A stretch of DNA of 64,000 nucleotides from Lactobacillus sp. CBA3606 (GCF_002970935.1 NZ_CP027194.1:1674001-1738000); one strand, 5' to 3'. Positions 16,788-25,663 are shown, numbered from the stretch's first letter. Numbers and translations: made by a program. The notes: a model not told the origin generated them from the letters alone.

Positions 16788-18079
16788 TTTTCACGCTCCT
16801 CAATAAATTGAACAGATTTCAAGTTTCCCAGCCGGCCAACAGCATGATTTTCGGCGCCAAATTTCAGCCATACCCGATGAATACCAGCCGTTTTTGCCAA
16901 AGTTCCATGATAAATTTGATATGTTTGCCAATCAGGCCCAGGATGATTAATCTTAATCGTGCCAATTTTATGATTGTTTTCAAGCCAAACTTCGACACGC
17001 ATTGGTTTTGGCGTTGCTAAACTTATTTTGAATTGTTGGCAATTGTGGCCAAAATCGACATGATCAAATTGAATCCAATCGTTATTTTTGACGTAGGCAA
17101 GCGTATCAGCGCTTCCTAGTGGATGTAGTGCCATCGGTTCAATTAACGCATTAAATGGTAGTTTTAGGCGCATTCGTGATAGACGACTAACGGTTATTGG
17201 CTGATTGACGGGTAAAGCGGTCTCAACTCCAGTTGAACTCATTTGGACTTCATTGATACTACCGTCTACGTTTAACGTTAATGGTTCAATACACAAGCGC
17301 CGGTTATAGATACTATTTTGACTAGAGCGATGATAGAAAACATATAATTGATGATTAACTAATTCAATTGAGCCATGATTATTCCAACTACTTGAGTCAG
17401 AACCGGTATTATCAATAATGATTCCCCTTTTGGTATAAGGACCTAGTGGTTGTTTGGCAGTGGCATAAGCTAATGACGTGGCACGACCACGTGAAATATC
17501 TGTATAAGTTAGATAATAAATTCCCTTAATCTTACGAATTGATGCTCCTTCATGGAAGCCGTGTTCATGTTCACTTAGGATATTAGTATTAATAGTGGTC
17601 GGAATAATTGTTTGCATATCGGTTGCAAGCTGGCCACCACGGAGATTGAATTGTCCCCAGAAATAGTAAGCTTGACCATCATCATCAATAAAAATGGCAG
17701 GATCAATACTTTGTCCATCTGCTGGGGTGACTGGGCCTAGGTTTTTAAATGGGCCGTCTGGTTTGTCGGCAACAGCAACACCCATGCGATTACCATACAT
17801 ACAGTAGTAGAGGTAATAACGGTTATGACTAACAATGCAATCTGGTGCACCTAGAGTTAAGCCATTGTTGACACCATGTTTTTTATCAGTACTATTAAAA
17901 ATAATGCCATGGTCTTGCCAATGAATTAAATCTGTTGAAGAATAGGTCACATAGTTAGTGCTACAAAACTCGGTGTCGCCAGGATTATCGTGAGAACCGT
18001 AAAGATAAACACGACCATCCGGCATAATGCGAGCCTCGGCATCGGGAAGATAAACCGTTGGATCTAAGATAGGATTCAT
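16784..18079 (-). CDS. glycoside hydrolase family 43 (arabinofuranosidase/xylosidase) with C-terminal CBM6-like domain
   Basis: A 431-residue protein. A five-bladed propeller (about 1-300) carries acidic catalytic residues in YLPDAEARI (base), DGQSIDPAIFIDDDGQAYYFWG (pKa modulator) and EHGFHEGASIRKIKGIYYLTYTD (acid). The C-terminal ~120 residues look like a carbohydrate-binding beta-sandwich (FDHVDFG...VWLENN...GIHRVWLKF). No signal peptide. First gene of the operon; its ATG follows AAAGGAGCC and a cre site sits just upstream. It probably removes arabinose or xylose from imported plant oligosaccharides. Confidence 0.85.
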   Translation of the reverse strand: MNPILDPTVYLPDAEARIMPDGRVYLYGSHDNPGDTEFCSTNYVTYSSTDLIHWQDHGIIFNSTDKKHGVNNGLTLGAPDCIVSHNRYYLYYCMYGNRMGVAVADKPDGPFKNLGPVTPADGQSIDPAIFIDDDGQAYYFWGQFNLRGGQLATDMQTIIPTTINTNILSEHEHGFHEGASIRKIKGIYYLTYTDISRGRATSLAYATAKQPLGPYTKRGIIIDNTGSDSSSWNNHGSIELVNHQLYVFYHRSSQNSIYNRRLCIEPLTLNVDGSINEVQMSSTGVETALPVNQPITVSRLSRMRLKLPFNALIEPMALHPLGSADTLAYVKNNDWIQFDHVDFGHNCQQFKISLATPKPMRVEVWLENNHKIGTIKINHPGPDWQTYQIYHGTLAKTAGIHRVWLKFGAENHAVGRLGNLKSVQFIEEREK

Positions 18080-18095
18080 AATAAGGCTCCTTTTT

Positions 18096-18110
18096 TTGTA
18101 AACGTTTTCT
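18096..18110 (-). promoter_or_regulatory. cre (CcpA) site before the GH43 operon
   Basis: TTGTAAACGTTTTCT matches the cre consensus fully. It lies immediately upstream of the GH43 ribosome-binding site, thus inside or just after the promoter, where CcpA would block transcription when glucose is present. Confidence 0.7.
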
Positions 18111-18215
18111 TTGTTACGTGGATTATTGTAGCGGATAAGAATAAGATGGTGTTAGGGCATATTATGACGAGATAATATCGATATTTTGACTTTTACTAAA
18201 GAAGGAGAAATTATC

Positions 18216-19067
18216 ATGCAATTGGAATATGATTCTGACTTACATGAACGCGTACAATTTGACAAAAATGTTCCGATGCGAATTTTTCGTGGATATGATC
18301 GTGGGCATGCGATGATTGTGCCACATATGCATGAAGCGATTGAGATTATTTATATTACGACTGGTGAGTTGCATATCATGGATGAAACAAAGCATTTCAT
18401 ACTAACTGCGGGTCAGTTTCATATTTTTAATTCTAATTCAGTACATTCAACACAATTTGATGGCACCTTATTAAAAGGAATTGTCTTACAAGTATCGTTC
18501 CGATTTATTAGGGATTTAGTACCGAATGCTGATATGTATTACTTTTCAGATAAGGTGGGCACACAGGACGCTAAAGAAGCAGTGATTACTTCATTAAATC
18601 AGTTACTAAAATTGGCTATAAAACATACTGAATTTAATTATTTAAGTATTTATGCGACTTTGATGACATTGTTACATAGGTTATTTACCAGTTTTAAAAT
18701 GCCGCGGTCAGTGCGTGAACGTCGTCTCAGTGAAAAGTATTTTAAGCGAATTCAAAACATCACGACGTACATTGATCAGCATTATGCTGAAACAATAACT
18801 TTGACGACATTAGCAACCCAGGTTAATTTAAATGCGAGTTATTTATCTCGTTTTATCAAACGACACTTTGGGATAACTTTCTATGATTACTTAACTAATG
18901 TTCGATTAGACCATGTCTATTCGCAATTATTGACAACTGATAATGGTATTATGCAGATTGTTGAACAAACGGGTTTTGCTAATTATGCGCAATTTAGCAA
19001 AGAGTTTAAATTGAGATATGGTGTTCTTCCTAGCGTGGCTCGGCAGGAATATCTTGATAATCAGTAG
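18216..19067 (+). CDS. AraC-family transcriptional regulator of the glycoside cluster
   Basis: A 283-residue protein. The N-terminal cupin (about 15-140) has VPHMHEAIEIIYITTGELHI, the sugar-sensing fold. The C-terminal domain (about 180-283) has two helix-turn-helices: TLTTLATQVNLNASYLSRFIKRHFG and IMQIVEQTGFANYAQFSKEFKLRYG. The start at 18216 is supported by GAAGGAG; a longer frame begins earlier without one. It is divergent from the GH43-GH3-MFS-GH78 operon with 136 bp between them, so it very likely activates that operon in response to a plant-derived sugar. Confidence 0.92.
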   Translation: MQLEYDSDLHERVQFDKNVPMRIFRGYDRGHAMIVPHMHEAIEIIYITTGELHIMDETKHFILTAGQFHIFNSNSVHSTQFDGTLLKGIVLQVSFRFIRDLVPNADMYYFSDKVGTQDAKEAVITSLNQLLKLAIKHTEFNYLSIYATLMTLLHRLFTSFKMPRSVRERRLSEKYFKRIQNITTYIDQHYAETITLTTLATQVNLNASYLSRFIKRHFGITFYDYLTNVRLDHVYSQLLTTDNGIMQIVEQTGFANYAQFSKEFKLRYGVLPSVARQEYLDNQ

Positions 19068-19081
19068 GCAGTTAGCCTCAA

Positions 19082-19122
19082 AATCCCTGTCACCAAGCAC
19101 TGAGTAATTGGTGGCAGGGATT
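19082..19122 (+). terminator. terminator after the AraC gene
   Basis: AATCCCTGTCACCAA pairs with TTGGTGGCAGGGATT with one mismatch; an 11-base loop; a T-rich stretch follows. Confidence 0.75.
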
Positions 19123-19740
19123 ATCTGGTTTTCTTTTTATTGATTCATGATGAAAATTACGTTTACCATTGATATGAACGAGTTGCTTAGTAAGCACGAG
19201 CTTAACTTGACCTAAGACATAAGCACCTTTGATATCACCAGTGTTTTTAAAGCGGCAATACCTTCTTTAGATAAATATAAGATACTCATTATAAAGCTCA
19301 GGATTTAATTGGTTATTTTGACGATGAACGTTCTTGTGGCCGGGTTCACTGGTGATTGGAAAAGTGGTTGGTAATTTGATTAGTGTATCCAAAAGTCCAT
19401 GCACGTGAATATTCGCAATTTGTTGATTATCATAGATGTCGTCTTGCTGCCTTCTTTAAGACCACTATCGGCACTATTACTAAAAAAGACTGGCGAATGC
19501 GGGGTGATCCTCGGTATCACTTAGGTTGGTATAAAGTGTTCCCAAATTTATGGCAAGCAATTTTTTTAAGAACGCTTCCTTGAGAGATTTACTTAAGCAG
19601 CGGCTTAAAAAAACTGTTATTATTTAAGCACAGTATTTCACGGGAGTAATTACCCCATTGGAAACTCAGCAAGAACAGCGCGGGTCAACACCTACATTCA
19701 CTAATTTTAAATTGGGTGGGGTGTTGCGATGCGTCATTAT
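19123..19740. pseudogene. decayed coding DNA, unidentified
   Basis: The minus strand has two pieces that read like protein in different frames: one from about 19435 to 19275 (peptide with IHVHGLLDTLIKLPTTFPITSEPG) ending in a stop, and a second from about 19270 to 19140 (GDIKGAYVLGQVKLVLTKQL) after a frame change. On the plus strand 19383-19583 a 66-codon frame (DPRYHLGWYKVFPNLWQAIF) is also open but without a ribosome-binding site. I cannot name a family for either. The region looks like eroded genes between the glycoside cluster and the CRISPR locus. Confidence 0.3.
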
Positions 19741-19754
19741 GGTGCAGTATTTTA

Positions 19755-19829
19755 ATGGTTATACTAACGATAGTCCAAGCGATTGTGATGCTTGCTATCG
19801 CGTATTATATTTATAGTCGGGCGGTTTAA
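19755..19829 (+). CDS. possible 24-residue membrane peptide (type I toxin-like)
   Basis: ATG to TAA encodes an almost entirely hydrophobic peptide (VILTIVQAIVMLAIAYYIY then SRAV), one membrane helix with a short basic end. A longer version from an upstream GTG is possible. No good Shine-Dalgarno is seen. The interest comes from the position: a small RNA with good promoter and terminator is encoded on the opposite strand just downstream, the convergent layout of type I toxin-antitoxin loci. Not recognised as Fst, Ldr or a holin-like toxin. Confidence 0.3.
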   Translation: MVILTIVQAIVMLAIAYYIYSRAV

Positions 19830-19894
19830 CCTGAGTCGTGCAAAAAAGATCAGAGATGAAACTGATCTGATGTGGCTCAAGTTCTTACTGGCAA

Positions 19895-19980
19895 TAAAAA
19901 AGCTACCTCATAAGAGATAGCACCCAAAGTATTGCGTCGTACTTGCGGGACAAGGTTAGAGCGACTAGCCTTATCTTTAC
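19895..19980 (-). ncRNA. candidate small RNA (about 85 nt), possible antitoxin
   Basis: On the minus strand a promoter (19987-20015) would start RNA near 19980. It ends in a clear terminator: GCTATCTC-TTAT-GAGGTAGC (19902-19921) followed by six U. No frame of note lies inside. The RNA converges on the small hydrophobic peptide gene. Could act as antisense antitoxin, or be a leader or regulator unrelated to it. Confidence 0.5.
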
Positions 19981-19986
19981 ATAAAA

Positions 19987-20015
19987 ATTATATCATGAGG
20001 GTGAGATAGGTGCAA
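19987..20015 (-). promoter_or_regulatory. sigma-A promoter of the small RNA
   Basis: -35 TTGCAC (20010-20015) and -10 TATAAT (19987-19992), spacer 17 bp. The -35 overlaps the start codon of the divergent HTH gene, so expression of the two is likely linked. Confidence 0.65.
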
Positions 20016-20207
20016 AAAATTGATATAGCACAACAAGTACAACGATTGTTAGATAGTGAGTTAACGGCTTATCGAATTGGAAAGGATACTGGGTTATCTA
20101 TTACAGCTGTACAGCGACTTAAGACAGGTGAAAGCGCGATAGACAATCTAAGTGTTAAGACCGCACAAACGTTAATCGATTATGCGTGCAAAGAATTGGG
20201 ATGCTAG
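20010..20207 (+). CDS. small helix-turn-helix protein
   Basis: A 65-residue protein starting with GTG after GAGGGTGA. It is essentially one HTH: VQRLLDSELTAYRIGKDTGLSITAVQRLKTGE followed by NLSVKTAQTLIDYA, similar in layout to Cro/XRE-type folds found in lactobacilli. Its start codon overlaps the -35 of the divergent small RNA, so it may repress that RNA. It ends at a hairpin and lies 400 bp before cas3. A role in regulating cas genes is possible by position only. Confidence 0.7.
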   Translation: MQKIDIAQQVQRLLDSELTAYRIGKDTGLSITAVQRLKTGESAIDNLSVKTAQTLIDYACKELGC

Positions 20208-20213
20208 CAATAG

Positions 20214-20247
20214 CGTCCTTTTTATTTTGCCGTGATTAAAAAGGACG
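20214..20247 (+). terminator. hairpin after the HTH gene
   Basis: CGTCCTTTTTA / TAAAAAGGACG, 11-bp perfect stem, 12-base loop, immediately after the stop codon. No T-run follows on the plus strand apart from the T inside the stem. Confidence 0.5.
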
Positions 20248-20376
20248 AGCGATTAATGTGCCTATATGGATACAGTCGCGCGCTTGGTGAGAAGCTAAGT
20301 TAGGGAGGGCCTTGATATGTCCGTACAAGGTCACTCAAAAGGGTGGATGAAAGAGTGCTGGGTCTTGAATCACCGA

Positions 20377-20405
20377 CTAATAATTCGACTCAATTAAATT
20401 ATTAG
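20377..20405. promoter_or_regulatory. inverted repeat in the cas upstream region
   Basis: CTAATAATT (20377-20385) and AATTATTAG (20397-20405) form a nine-base inverted repeat in an AT-rich part that should hold the cas promoter. Candidate operator; no confident -35/-10 pair could be assigned here. The rest of 20248-20606 holds only the two degenerate repeats. Confidence 0.4.
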
Positions 20406-20438
20406 CTTTTAATTCCTTATCATGTTTGCTAATATTAA

Positions 20439-20515
20439 TATGTTCCCCATACATGGGGGTGATCCAATGATTAGGAAGGTCTGATCAGTGTTCCCTACGG
20501 ATGTGGGGGTGAATT
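20439..20515 (+). CRISPR. two-repeat degenerate (pseudo) CRISPR unit before cas3
   Basis: Repeat A (about 20440-20465) has TGTTCCCCATACATGGGGGT then the intact 3' handle GTGATCC, with one base missing in the palindrome relative to the array. Repeat B (20488-20515) has GTGTTCCCTACGGATGTGGG and matches 22 of 28 bases. They flank a 22-bp spacer (20466-20487); array spacers are 33-34 bp. Same orientation as the array and the cas genes. This is the layout of CreR/CreA-type guide RNAs that let Cascade repress its own promoter or a toxin. A role is inferred only. Confidence 0.75.
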
Positions 20516-20606
20516 ATGAGGGTTAAAGTGGGGGCGCTAATGAATGCGGTTACAACAGCTTGTCTTAAGGTTGAATCGTTTAAGCAAACAAAGGAGGAAA
20601 GTGGTT

Positions 20607-23354
20607 ATGAAACCATCTAAACAGGCTGGCGCTTTATGGGCCAAAAAGCAATCGAAAGACGGTCAACAAGCGTGGCTGCCGCTAATCGTACATTTAATTG
20701 ATACTAAAAATACCATTAACTGGTTATTTAATCATTGGTTGAGTGCCAGTCAACGGCAGTTATTGCAGGGGACATTATCAGAGGCGGAAGCACAGCAGTT
20801 GGTTGAACTAGTGGGCTTTATCCATGATATTGGAAAAGCCACCCCTGCGTTTCAAACCAAACAGTCGTATGACCGCGATGACGAATTGGATGACCAGTTA
20901 AAGGCCCAGTTAGCGTACAGCGGGTTTCTTGATTTAGATAAGTTATGCTTGGCATCACCGAATAAGTCGCTGCATGCTCGCGCAGGTGAAGTAATTGTTG
21001 ATGAGCTTGGGCTACCGACTGCAATCGGCGCAGTTATTGGTGGTCATCATGGCAAGCCAGAAAGTAGTCGGCCATTTGAACAATTGGCAGCTTATACAGC
21101 CAATTATTTTCAAAGTGATAATGACCCTGAATTACAGGCCCCTTGGCGGCAGGTTCAAAAAGACTTACTTGACCTGGGGTTAGCATCAGCAGGTTATCAC
21201 TCAGCAACTGAAGTCCCCACGATTAAGCAACCGCAGGCGGTTATCTTAGAGGGATTACTCATTATGGCTGATTGGTTAGCCTCTAGTGAGTATTTAGATT
21301 ATGAACAAACTGTACCTCTTTTTCCGCTAATTGCGCTGGATCAGTCTTGGCAGTCAATCAATCTAACCACGCGGTTTCAAGCCGCTATCAGTGCTTGGAA
21401 CCTGAGTGACGAGTGGGACCCACAACGTGTTCAGTTAGAGCATGCCTATCAGCAACGGTGGGGTTATGAGCCGCGGCCAGTTCAAAAAGTGATGACGGCG
21501 GCAATCGGTGCCCTTACTGATCCCGGCATGGTTATTGTGGAGGCACCCATGGGACTGGGAAAGACTGAAATTGCCCTAATTGCGGCTGAAGAGCTGGCTT
21601 ATAGAACGGGTAGTGATGGGGTTTTTATCGGGTTACCTACGCAAGCAACCACTAATGCCATGTTTGAGCGGGTCGACGATTGGGTGAGCTTTTTAGCGCA
21701 CCAGCAAGATAAAAATTTGGCTATTAAATTAATGCACAGTAAATCGCAATTCAATCAAACTTATCGAGAACTGCCGCATGCGGCGAATATTTATATGGCC
21801 GAAGACGACGCGGGCGCAGTGGTGGTTAATGATTGGTTTGCTGGGAAAAAATCTATTTTAACGAAGTTTACGGTTGGGACGATTGATAATCTGTTATTGA
21901 TGGGCCTGAAACAAAAGCATTTATTCCTGCGTCATTTAGGTTTCAGCGGCAAGGTTGTTATTATTGATGAGGTTCACGCCTATGACGTTTATATGGATCA
22001 GTACCTCTATAAAGCCATCAGTTGGTTAGGTGCCTACCACGTGCCAATTGTGATTTTGTCAGCGACTTTACCAAAAGCCAAACGAAAAGCGTTGTTAGAA
22101 GCGTATTTGATTGGTAAGTATGGTCGCAAATATAAAAAACAATTAGTTGCACCGGCAAACTGGGCCGAAACGCAAGCGTACCCATTGTTAAGTCTGTTGG
22201 ATGGTTGTGAAATTAAACAAGTTGAAGACTTTCCAGGTCAGAGTGATCAACCACCGATGAAGGTACAAGTCAAACAGTTAACTGGCTCGGATGAGGAACT
22301 GATGTCACAAGTGGCAGCAAAAATAGCGGCTGGTGGCGTTGCTGGGGTGATTGTTAATACCGTAAAACGTGCGCAAACATTGGCGCAGTTAGTTCCGGCG
22401 GATATTAAATTAATGGTTTTACATTCGGCTTTTTTGGCAACGGATCGAACCGCACAAGAAACGGCCTTACAGGCGGCGATTGGGAAGCAGGGTGACCGGC
22501 CGACTAAGTTAATTGTGATTGGAACCCAGGTGCTAGAGCAGTCTTTGGACATTGATTTCGATGTTTTATACACGGATATTGCACCGATGGATCTTATTTT
22601 ACAACGGATTGGCCGGCTGCATCGTCATCAAATTAAGCGCCCACAGGCCTTGCAAGCGCCACAAGTATTTATTATGGGGATTCAAGATCAAAATGACTAT
22701 GGCGCAGGCAATGAAGCAGTTTATGGCAAGTATTTACTGATGAAAACCGCACATTTTCTGAAAAGCACGCTAACATTACCAACTGATATTTCACCATTAG
22801 TTCAGCAAGTCTATGATCCGCAAACGGATGGGGAAGTTGCTGATCTTGAGGCCGCTAAGCAAAAATTTGATACTGATTTGGCGCAAGAAAGAAAAAAAGC
22901 TAAAGTCTTTCAAATTGCAAACCCTGACCTTAGCACTGAAGCCACCATCCACGACTGGCTAGGTCGTGATTTGGGACGCGTTGATCAAGATGAGCAAAAG
23001 GCTAATGCAGCAGTGCGCGATATTAAGGAAACCTTGGAGGTTATTTTGGTGCAACAGACAAGCGCTGGTAAGTTCTTGTTAGATGGGCGACCGTTAGCCA
23101 GTGTATCAGAACAAGTCATTGCGCAACAGGTGATCCGATTGCCAAACGCAGTAACGCCACGGATTGATCAGGCCATTCAAGCCTTAGAAACGTTAACCAG
23201 TCATTACTTTTTAGGTTGGCAAAATAGTATTTGGCTTAAAGGAGCCTTGGTATTACCATTGGATCAAAATTTAGCAACGGATTTTGAGGGTTGGCACTTA
23301 TCATATACGGCTACCCAGGGTCTTAGCTATATAAAGGAGGATGAGCATGGATAA
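20607..23354 (+). CDS. cas3: type I-E CRISPR helicase-nuclease Cas3
   Basis: A 915-residue protein; the ATG at 20607 follows AAGGAGGAAAG, while an earlier in-frame ATG at 20544 lacks a site. The N-terminal HD nuclease has H73-D74 in GFIHDIGKATPAFQ and GGHHGKPE further on. The SF2 helicase has Walker A EAPMGLGKTE (about 313-322), motif II IIDEVHAYD (about residue 453), LSATLPKAKR, and motif VI QRIGRLHRH. Cas3 is recruited by Cascade to the displaced strand and degrades target DNA. Length is normal. First gene of an eight-gene operon; the stop overlaps cas8e by 8 bp. Confidence 0.97.
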   Translation: MKPSKQAGALWAKKQSKDGQQAWLPLIVHLIDTKNTINWLFNHWLSASQRQLLQGTLSEAEAQQLVELVGFIHDIGKATPAFQTKQSYDRDDELDDQLKAQLAYSGFLDLDKLCLASPNKSLHARAGEVIVDELGLPTAIGAVIGGHHGKPESSRPFEQLAAYTANYFQSDNDPELQAPWRQVQKDLLDLGLASAGYHSATEVPTIKQPQAVILEGLLIMADWLASSEYLDYEQTVPLFPLIALDQSWQSINLTTRFQAAISAWNLSDEWDPQRVQLEHAYQQRWGYEPRPVQKVMTAAIGALTDPGMVIVEAPMGLGKTEIALIAAEELAYRTGSDGVFIGLPTQATTNAMFERVDDWVSFLAHQQDKNLAIKLMHSKSQFNQTYRELPHAANIYMAEDDAGAVVVNDWFAGKKSILTKFTVGTIDNLLLMGLKQKHLFLRHLGFSGKVVIIDEVHAYDVYMDQYLYKAISWLGAYHVPIVILSATLPKAKRKALLEAYLIGKYGRKYKKQLVAPANWAETQAYPLLSLLDGCEIKQVEDFPGQSDQPPMKVQVKQLTGSDEELMSQVAAKIAAGGVAGVIVNTVKRAQTLAQLVPADIKLMVLHSAFLATDRTAQETALQAAIGKQGDRPTKLIVIGTQVLEQSLDIDFDVLYTDIAPMDLILQRIGRLHRHQIKRPQALQAPQVFIMGIQDQNDYGAGNEAVYGKYLLMKTAHFLKSTLTLPTDISPLVQQVYDPQTDGEVADLEAAKQKFDTDLAQERKKAKVFQIANPDLSTEATIHDWLGRDLGRVDQDEQKANAAVRDIKETLEVILVQQTSAGKFLLDGRPLASVSEQVIAQQVIRLPNAVTPRIDQAIQALETLTSHYFLGWQNSIWLKGALVLPLDQNLATDFEGWHLSYTATQGLSYIKEDEHG

Positions 23355-25056
23355 GCAAACGTTTAATTTAACCACGGACCCATGGATTAAGGTCATTGAA
23401 AGGCAGACCAATCAAACGCGAACCGTTTCTTTGATTGAGCTATTTGAACATGCCCAGGATTACCGGCAACTAGCCGGTGAGATGCATGCCCAAGATTTAG
23501 TTGTTTTACGCTTTTTACTTGCCATATTAACCACCGTTTATTCACGATTCGATGCCGATGATGAGCAATATGATTGGTTGATAACCAGTTCAGATTCGGC
23601 GCAATCATTAGTGGTCGATGAAATGGCGGATGAGACGGATATTCAGAAGGATCTATTAGCCACCTGGCGACAACTCAATCAAGCTGGCCATTTTTCCGCT
23701 GCAGTTACGACATATTTAAAACAACAAACTAAACGGTTTGACTTTTTTGGGGAACGGCCTTTTTATCAAGTAACCACAAAAGATTATGATGCCTTAGTTC
23801 CTAAAAACAAGCAGATTGCAGCGGGAAAGGGGCAAGTTGCGCTTAAACAACTGAATCGTCGTATTTCGGAAAGTAACAATACACCGGCCCTTTTTTCACC
23901 AAAGGCGGGGGAAACTAAGAATGAATTAGCATTGGACGAATTAGTCCGTTGGGTTATGACCTATCAGAATTTTACTGGGGTAACAGATAAAACCAAAGTG
24001 GTAACTGATGAAAAGTTTTCTAATTCAGCAGGATGGCCTTATCGGCTCAATCCGGTTTTTGCCAAAGGAACGTCCCTGTTTGAAACGTTAATGTTGAATT
24101 TAATCCTAGTTAATAAACGGGATGAAATGGCCCCGTATACGTTGCAGAAGCCCGTGTGGGAGTATCCAACGGTCAGTGCCTATATTGATGAACGAAAGCA
24201 ACAGCTGCAACCAGATAATTTAGCTGCGCTGTATACCACTTGGTCCAGAATCCTACATATTGAGTGGGATGAAGCGGGGCAACCAACTATTTTTAGTGCG
24301 GGAATACCAATCTTTGCCGCCGATAATGCCTTAATTGAGCCGATGACAACTTGGCGATTGGATAAGAAAACCAATGATTACCGGCCGGCGGTTAAAGGAT
24401 TACGGTCATTAGGGATTGCGATGTGGCGCAATTTTGGCCAGTATGTCAAAGTCAGACAAGCGGATGATAGTCATGAACCGGGGATTGTAATTTGGCTACG
24501 GACGCTAAAAGAAAAAGAAATAATTTCTCATAGTAAACCTTTAATTCTGAATTCAGTAGCTTTAATTAGTGATGGGAATGCAACCTCGCAGGCACCGGCA
24601 GTTGAAGTGGTCGATGATATGCAACTGCAAGCCGATGTCTTGTTTGATCCAGAAAGCGCTGACTATTGGCCGCTGCGAATTGAAGACACGATTGAACTAA
24701 CTCAAACTATTGGGACTGACTACTATCACTTTGCTACCGATGTTGGTCGCATTCGTAATTTGGATGTGCGCACATTTGCCAACGGAATGAGTGCTAAATT
24801 TTACGAAGCGTTAAACGAACCGTTCAAGGCCTGGTTGGCCGACTTAACGGGAGACGATAATCGTGAAGAAAAAATTAATTTGTGGAAGCAAACCTTGGAG
24901 AGCATTGTGGTGCAGGCGGTTGATGAGACGTTACAAATCAGCTCACCACGCGATATTAAAGGTATCAATACGGAACATGGTATTTTAAACATCTTTACCG
25001 CAAAGAATCGTCTCATGTACAACTTACGGCAGCATCTCAAGCCACAGAAAGGGTGA
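23347..25056 (+). CDS. casA: Cascade large subunit Cas8e (Cse1/CasA)
   Basis: A 569-residue type I-E large subunit. The start at 23347 is chosen because AAAGGAGG is six bases upstream; an ATG at 23341 directly touches that site. It opens with FNLTTDPWIKVIE, the family signature, and has FFGERPFYQV, GWPYRLNPVF and a C-terminal four-helix bundle. It recognises the PAM and helps recruit Cas3. Overlap with cas3 indicates coupled translation. All Cascade subunits are present in standard order after it. Confidence 0.95.
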   Translation: MDKQTFNLTTDPWIKVIERQTNQTRTVSLIELFEHAQDYRQLAGEMHAQDLVVLRFLLAILTTVYSRFDADDEQYDWLITSSDSAQSLVVDEMADETDIQKDLLATWRQLNQAGHFSAAVTTYLKQQTKRFDFFGERPFYQVTTKDYDALVPKNKQIAAGKGQVALKQLNRRISESNNTPALFSPKAGETKNELALDELVRWVMTYQNFTGVTDKTKVVTDEKFSNSAGWPYRLNPVFAKGTSLFETLMLNLILVNKRDEMAPYTLQKPVWEYPTVSAYIDERKQQLQPDNLAALYTTWSRILHIEWDEAGQPTIFSAGIPIFAADNALIEPMTTWRLDKKTNDYRPAVKGLRSLGIAMWRNFGQYVKVRQADDSHEPGIVIWLRTLKEKEIISHSKPLILNSVALISDGNATSQAPAVEVVDDMQLQADVLFDPESADYWPLRIEDTIELTQTIGTDYYHFATDVGRIRNLDVRTFANGMSAKFYEALNEPFKAWLADLTGDDNREEKINLWKQTLESIVVQAVDETLQISSPRDIKGINTEHGILNIFTAKNRLMYNLRQHLKPQKG

Positions 25057-25066
25057 TTAAAAACTT

Positions 25067-25663
25067 ATGACAGGAAAAATAGCAACAACGACTGCACGGA
25101 TTATTAAGACGCTTTATCGTAATGGTGAACCCAATAAGGCCGTATTAGCTGATTTAAGAAGTGCTGCTACCGTGACGAGTCAACGTGCTCAAGGGGTTTG
25201 GCCAATTATGATGGCGAACTTAGAACGCTATCAACTTAGTCGCGATGGTGTGCCAACTTCAGCCGAAGTTGCGGTATATGCGGCGCTACGGTTCTATGCC
25301 ATCCAGCAACAGGGGCAAACACAGTTGGTTTATGAATCGGCGGAAAATGGCAATGGACAAGCCTTCTTTTCGGCTTTAGCGCAGTTAAGGGCTCAAGAAG
25401 AGACCCGGGTGGCGTTAGACCGACGCATACAACCGCTGTTAGCGACGACGAATCCGACCAGTGTGATTAATGGATTGGCCCAATTGGTTAAAATATTAAA
25501 GGCTAATGATAGACAGCAAAAAATTGATTACGCTTGGTTAGCGCAAGATTTATATGGGCTACAGGCCAGCTATGAGCAAGCTAATCGGGTGCGTTTACGC
25601 TGGGGACAACAGTATTTTTGGATTAAGCAAGCATCCACTAAAAACGAAGGAGCACAAAACTAA
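25067..25663 (+). CDS. casB: Cascade small subunit Cse2 (CasB)
   Basis: A 198-residue all-helical Cse2 protein: ARIIKTLYRNGEPNKAVLADLRSAATVTSQRAQGVWPIM near the start and ANRVRLRWGQQYFW at the C-terminus, both typical. Two copies line the belly of Cascade and stabilise the R-loop. Its stop codon overlaps the cas7 ATG by one base. Confidence 0.92.
   Translation: MTGKIATTTARIIKTLYRNGEPNKAVLADLRSAATVTSQRAQGVWPIMMANLERYQLSRDGVPTSAEVAVYAALRFYAIQQQGQTQLVYESAENGNGQAFFSALAQLRAQEETRVALDRRIQPLLATTNPTSVINGLAQLVKILKANDRQQKIDYAWLAQDLYGLQASYEQANRVRLRWGQQYFWIKQASTKNEGAQN

Noticed and set aside
17484-17499. CACGTGAAA core resembling parS inside the GH43 gene
   Set aside because: Only about 10 of 16 bases match and the palindrome is broken; it is coding sequence.
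20300-20315. TTAGGGAGGGC resembling part of the pseudo-CRISPR spacer (TTAGGAAGGTC)
   Set aside because: The match excludes the seed end of the guide and is mostly a purine-rich ribosome-binding-site-like stretch.
20539-20550. AATGAATGCGG as target of the pseudo-CRISPR guide seed
   Set aside because: Only five contiguous bases plus one match; too short to separate from chance.
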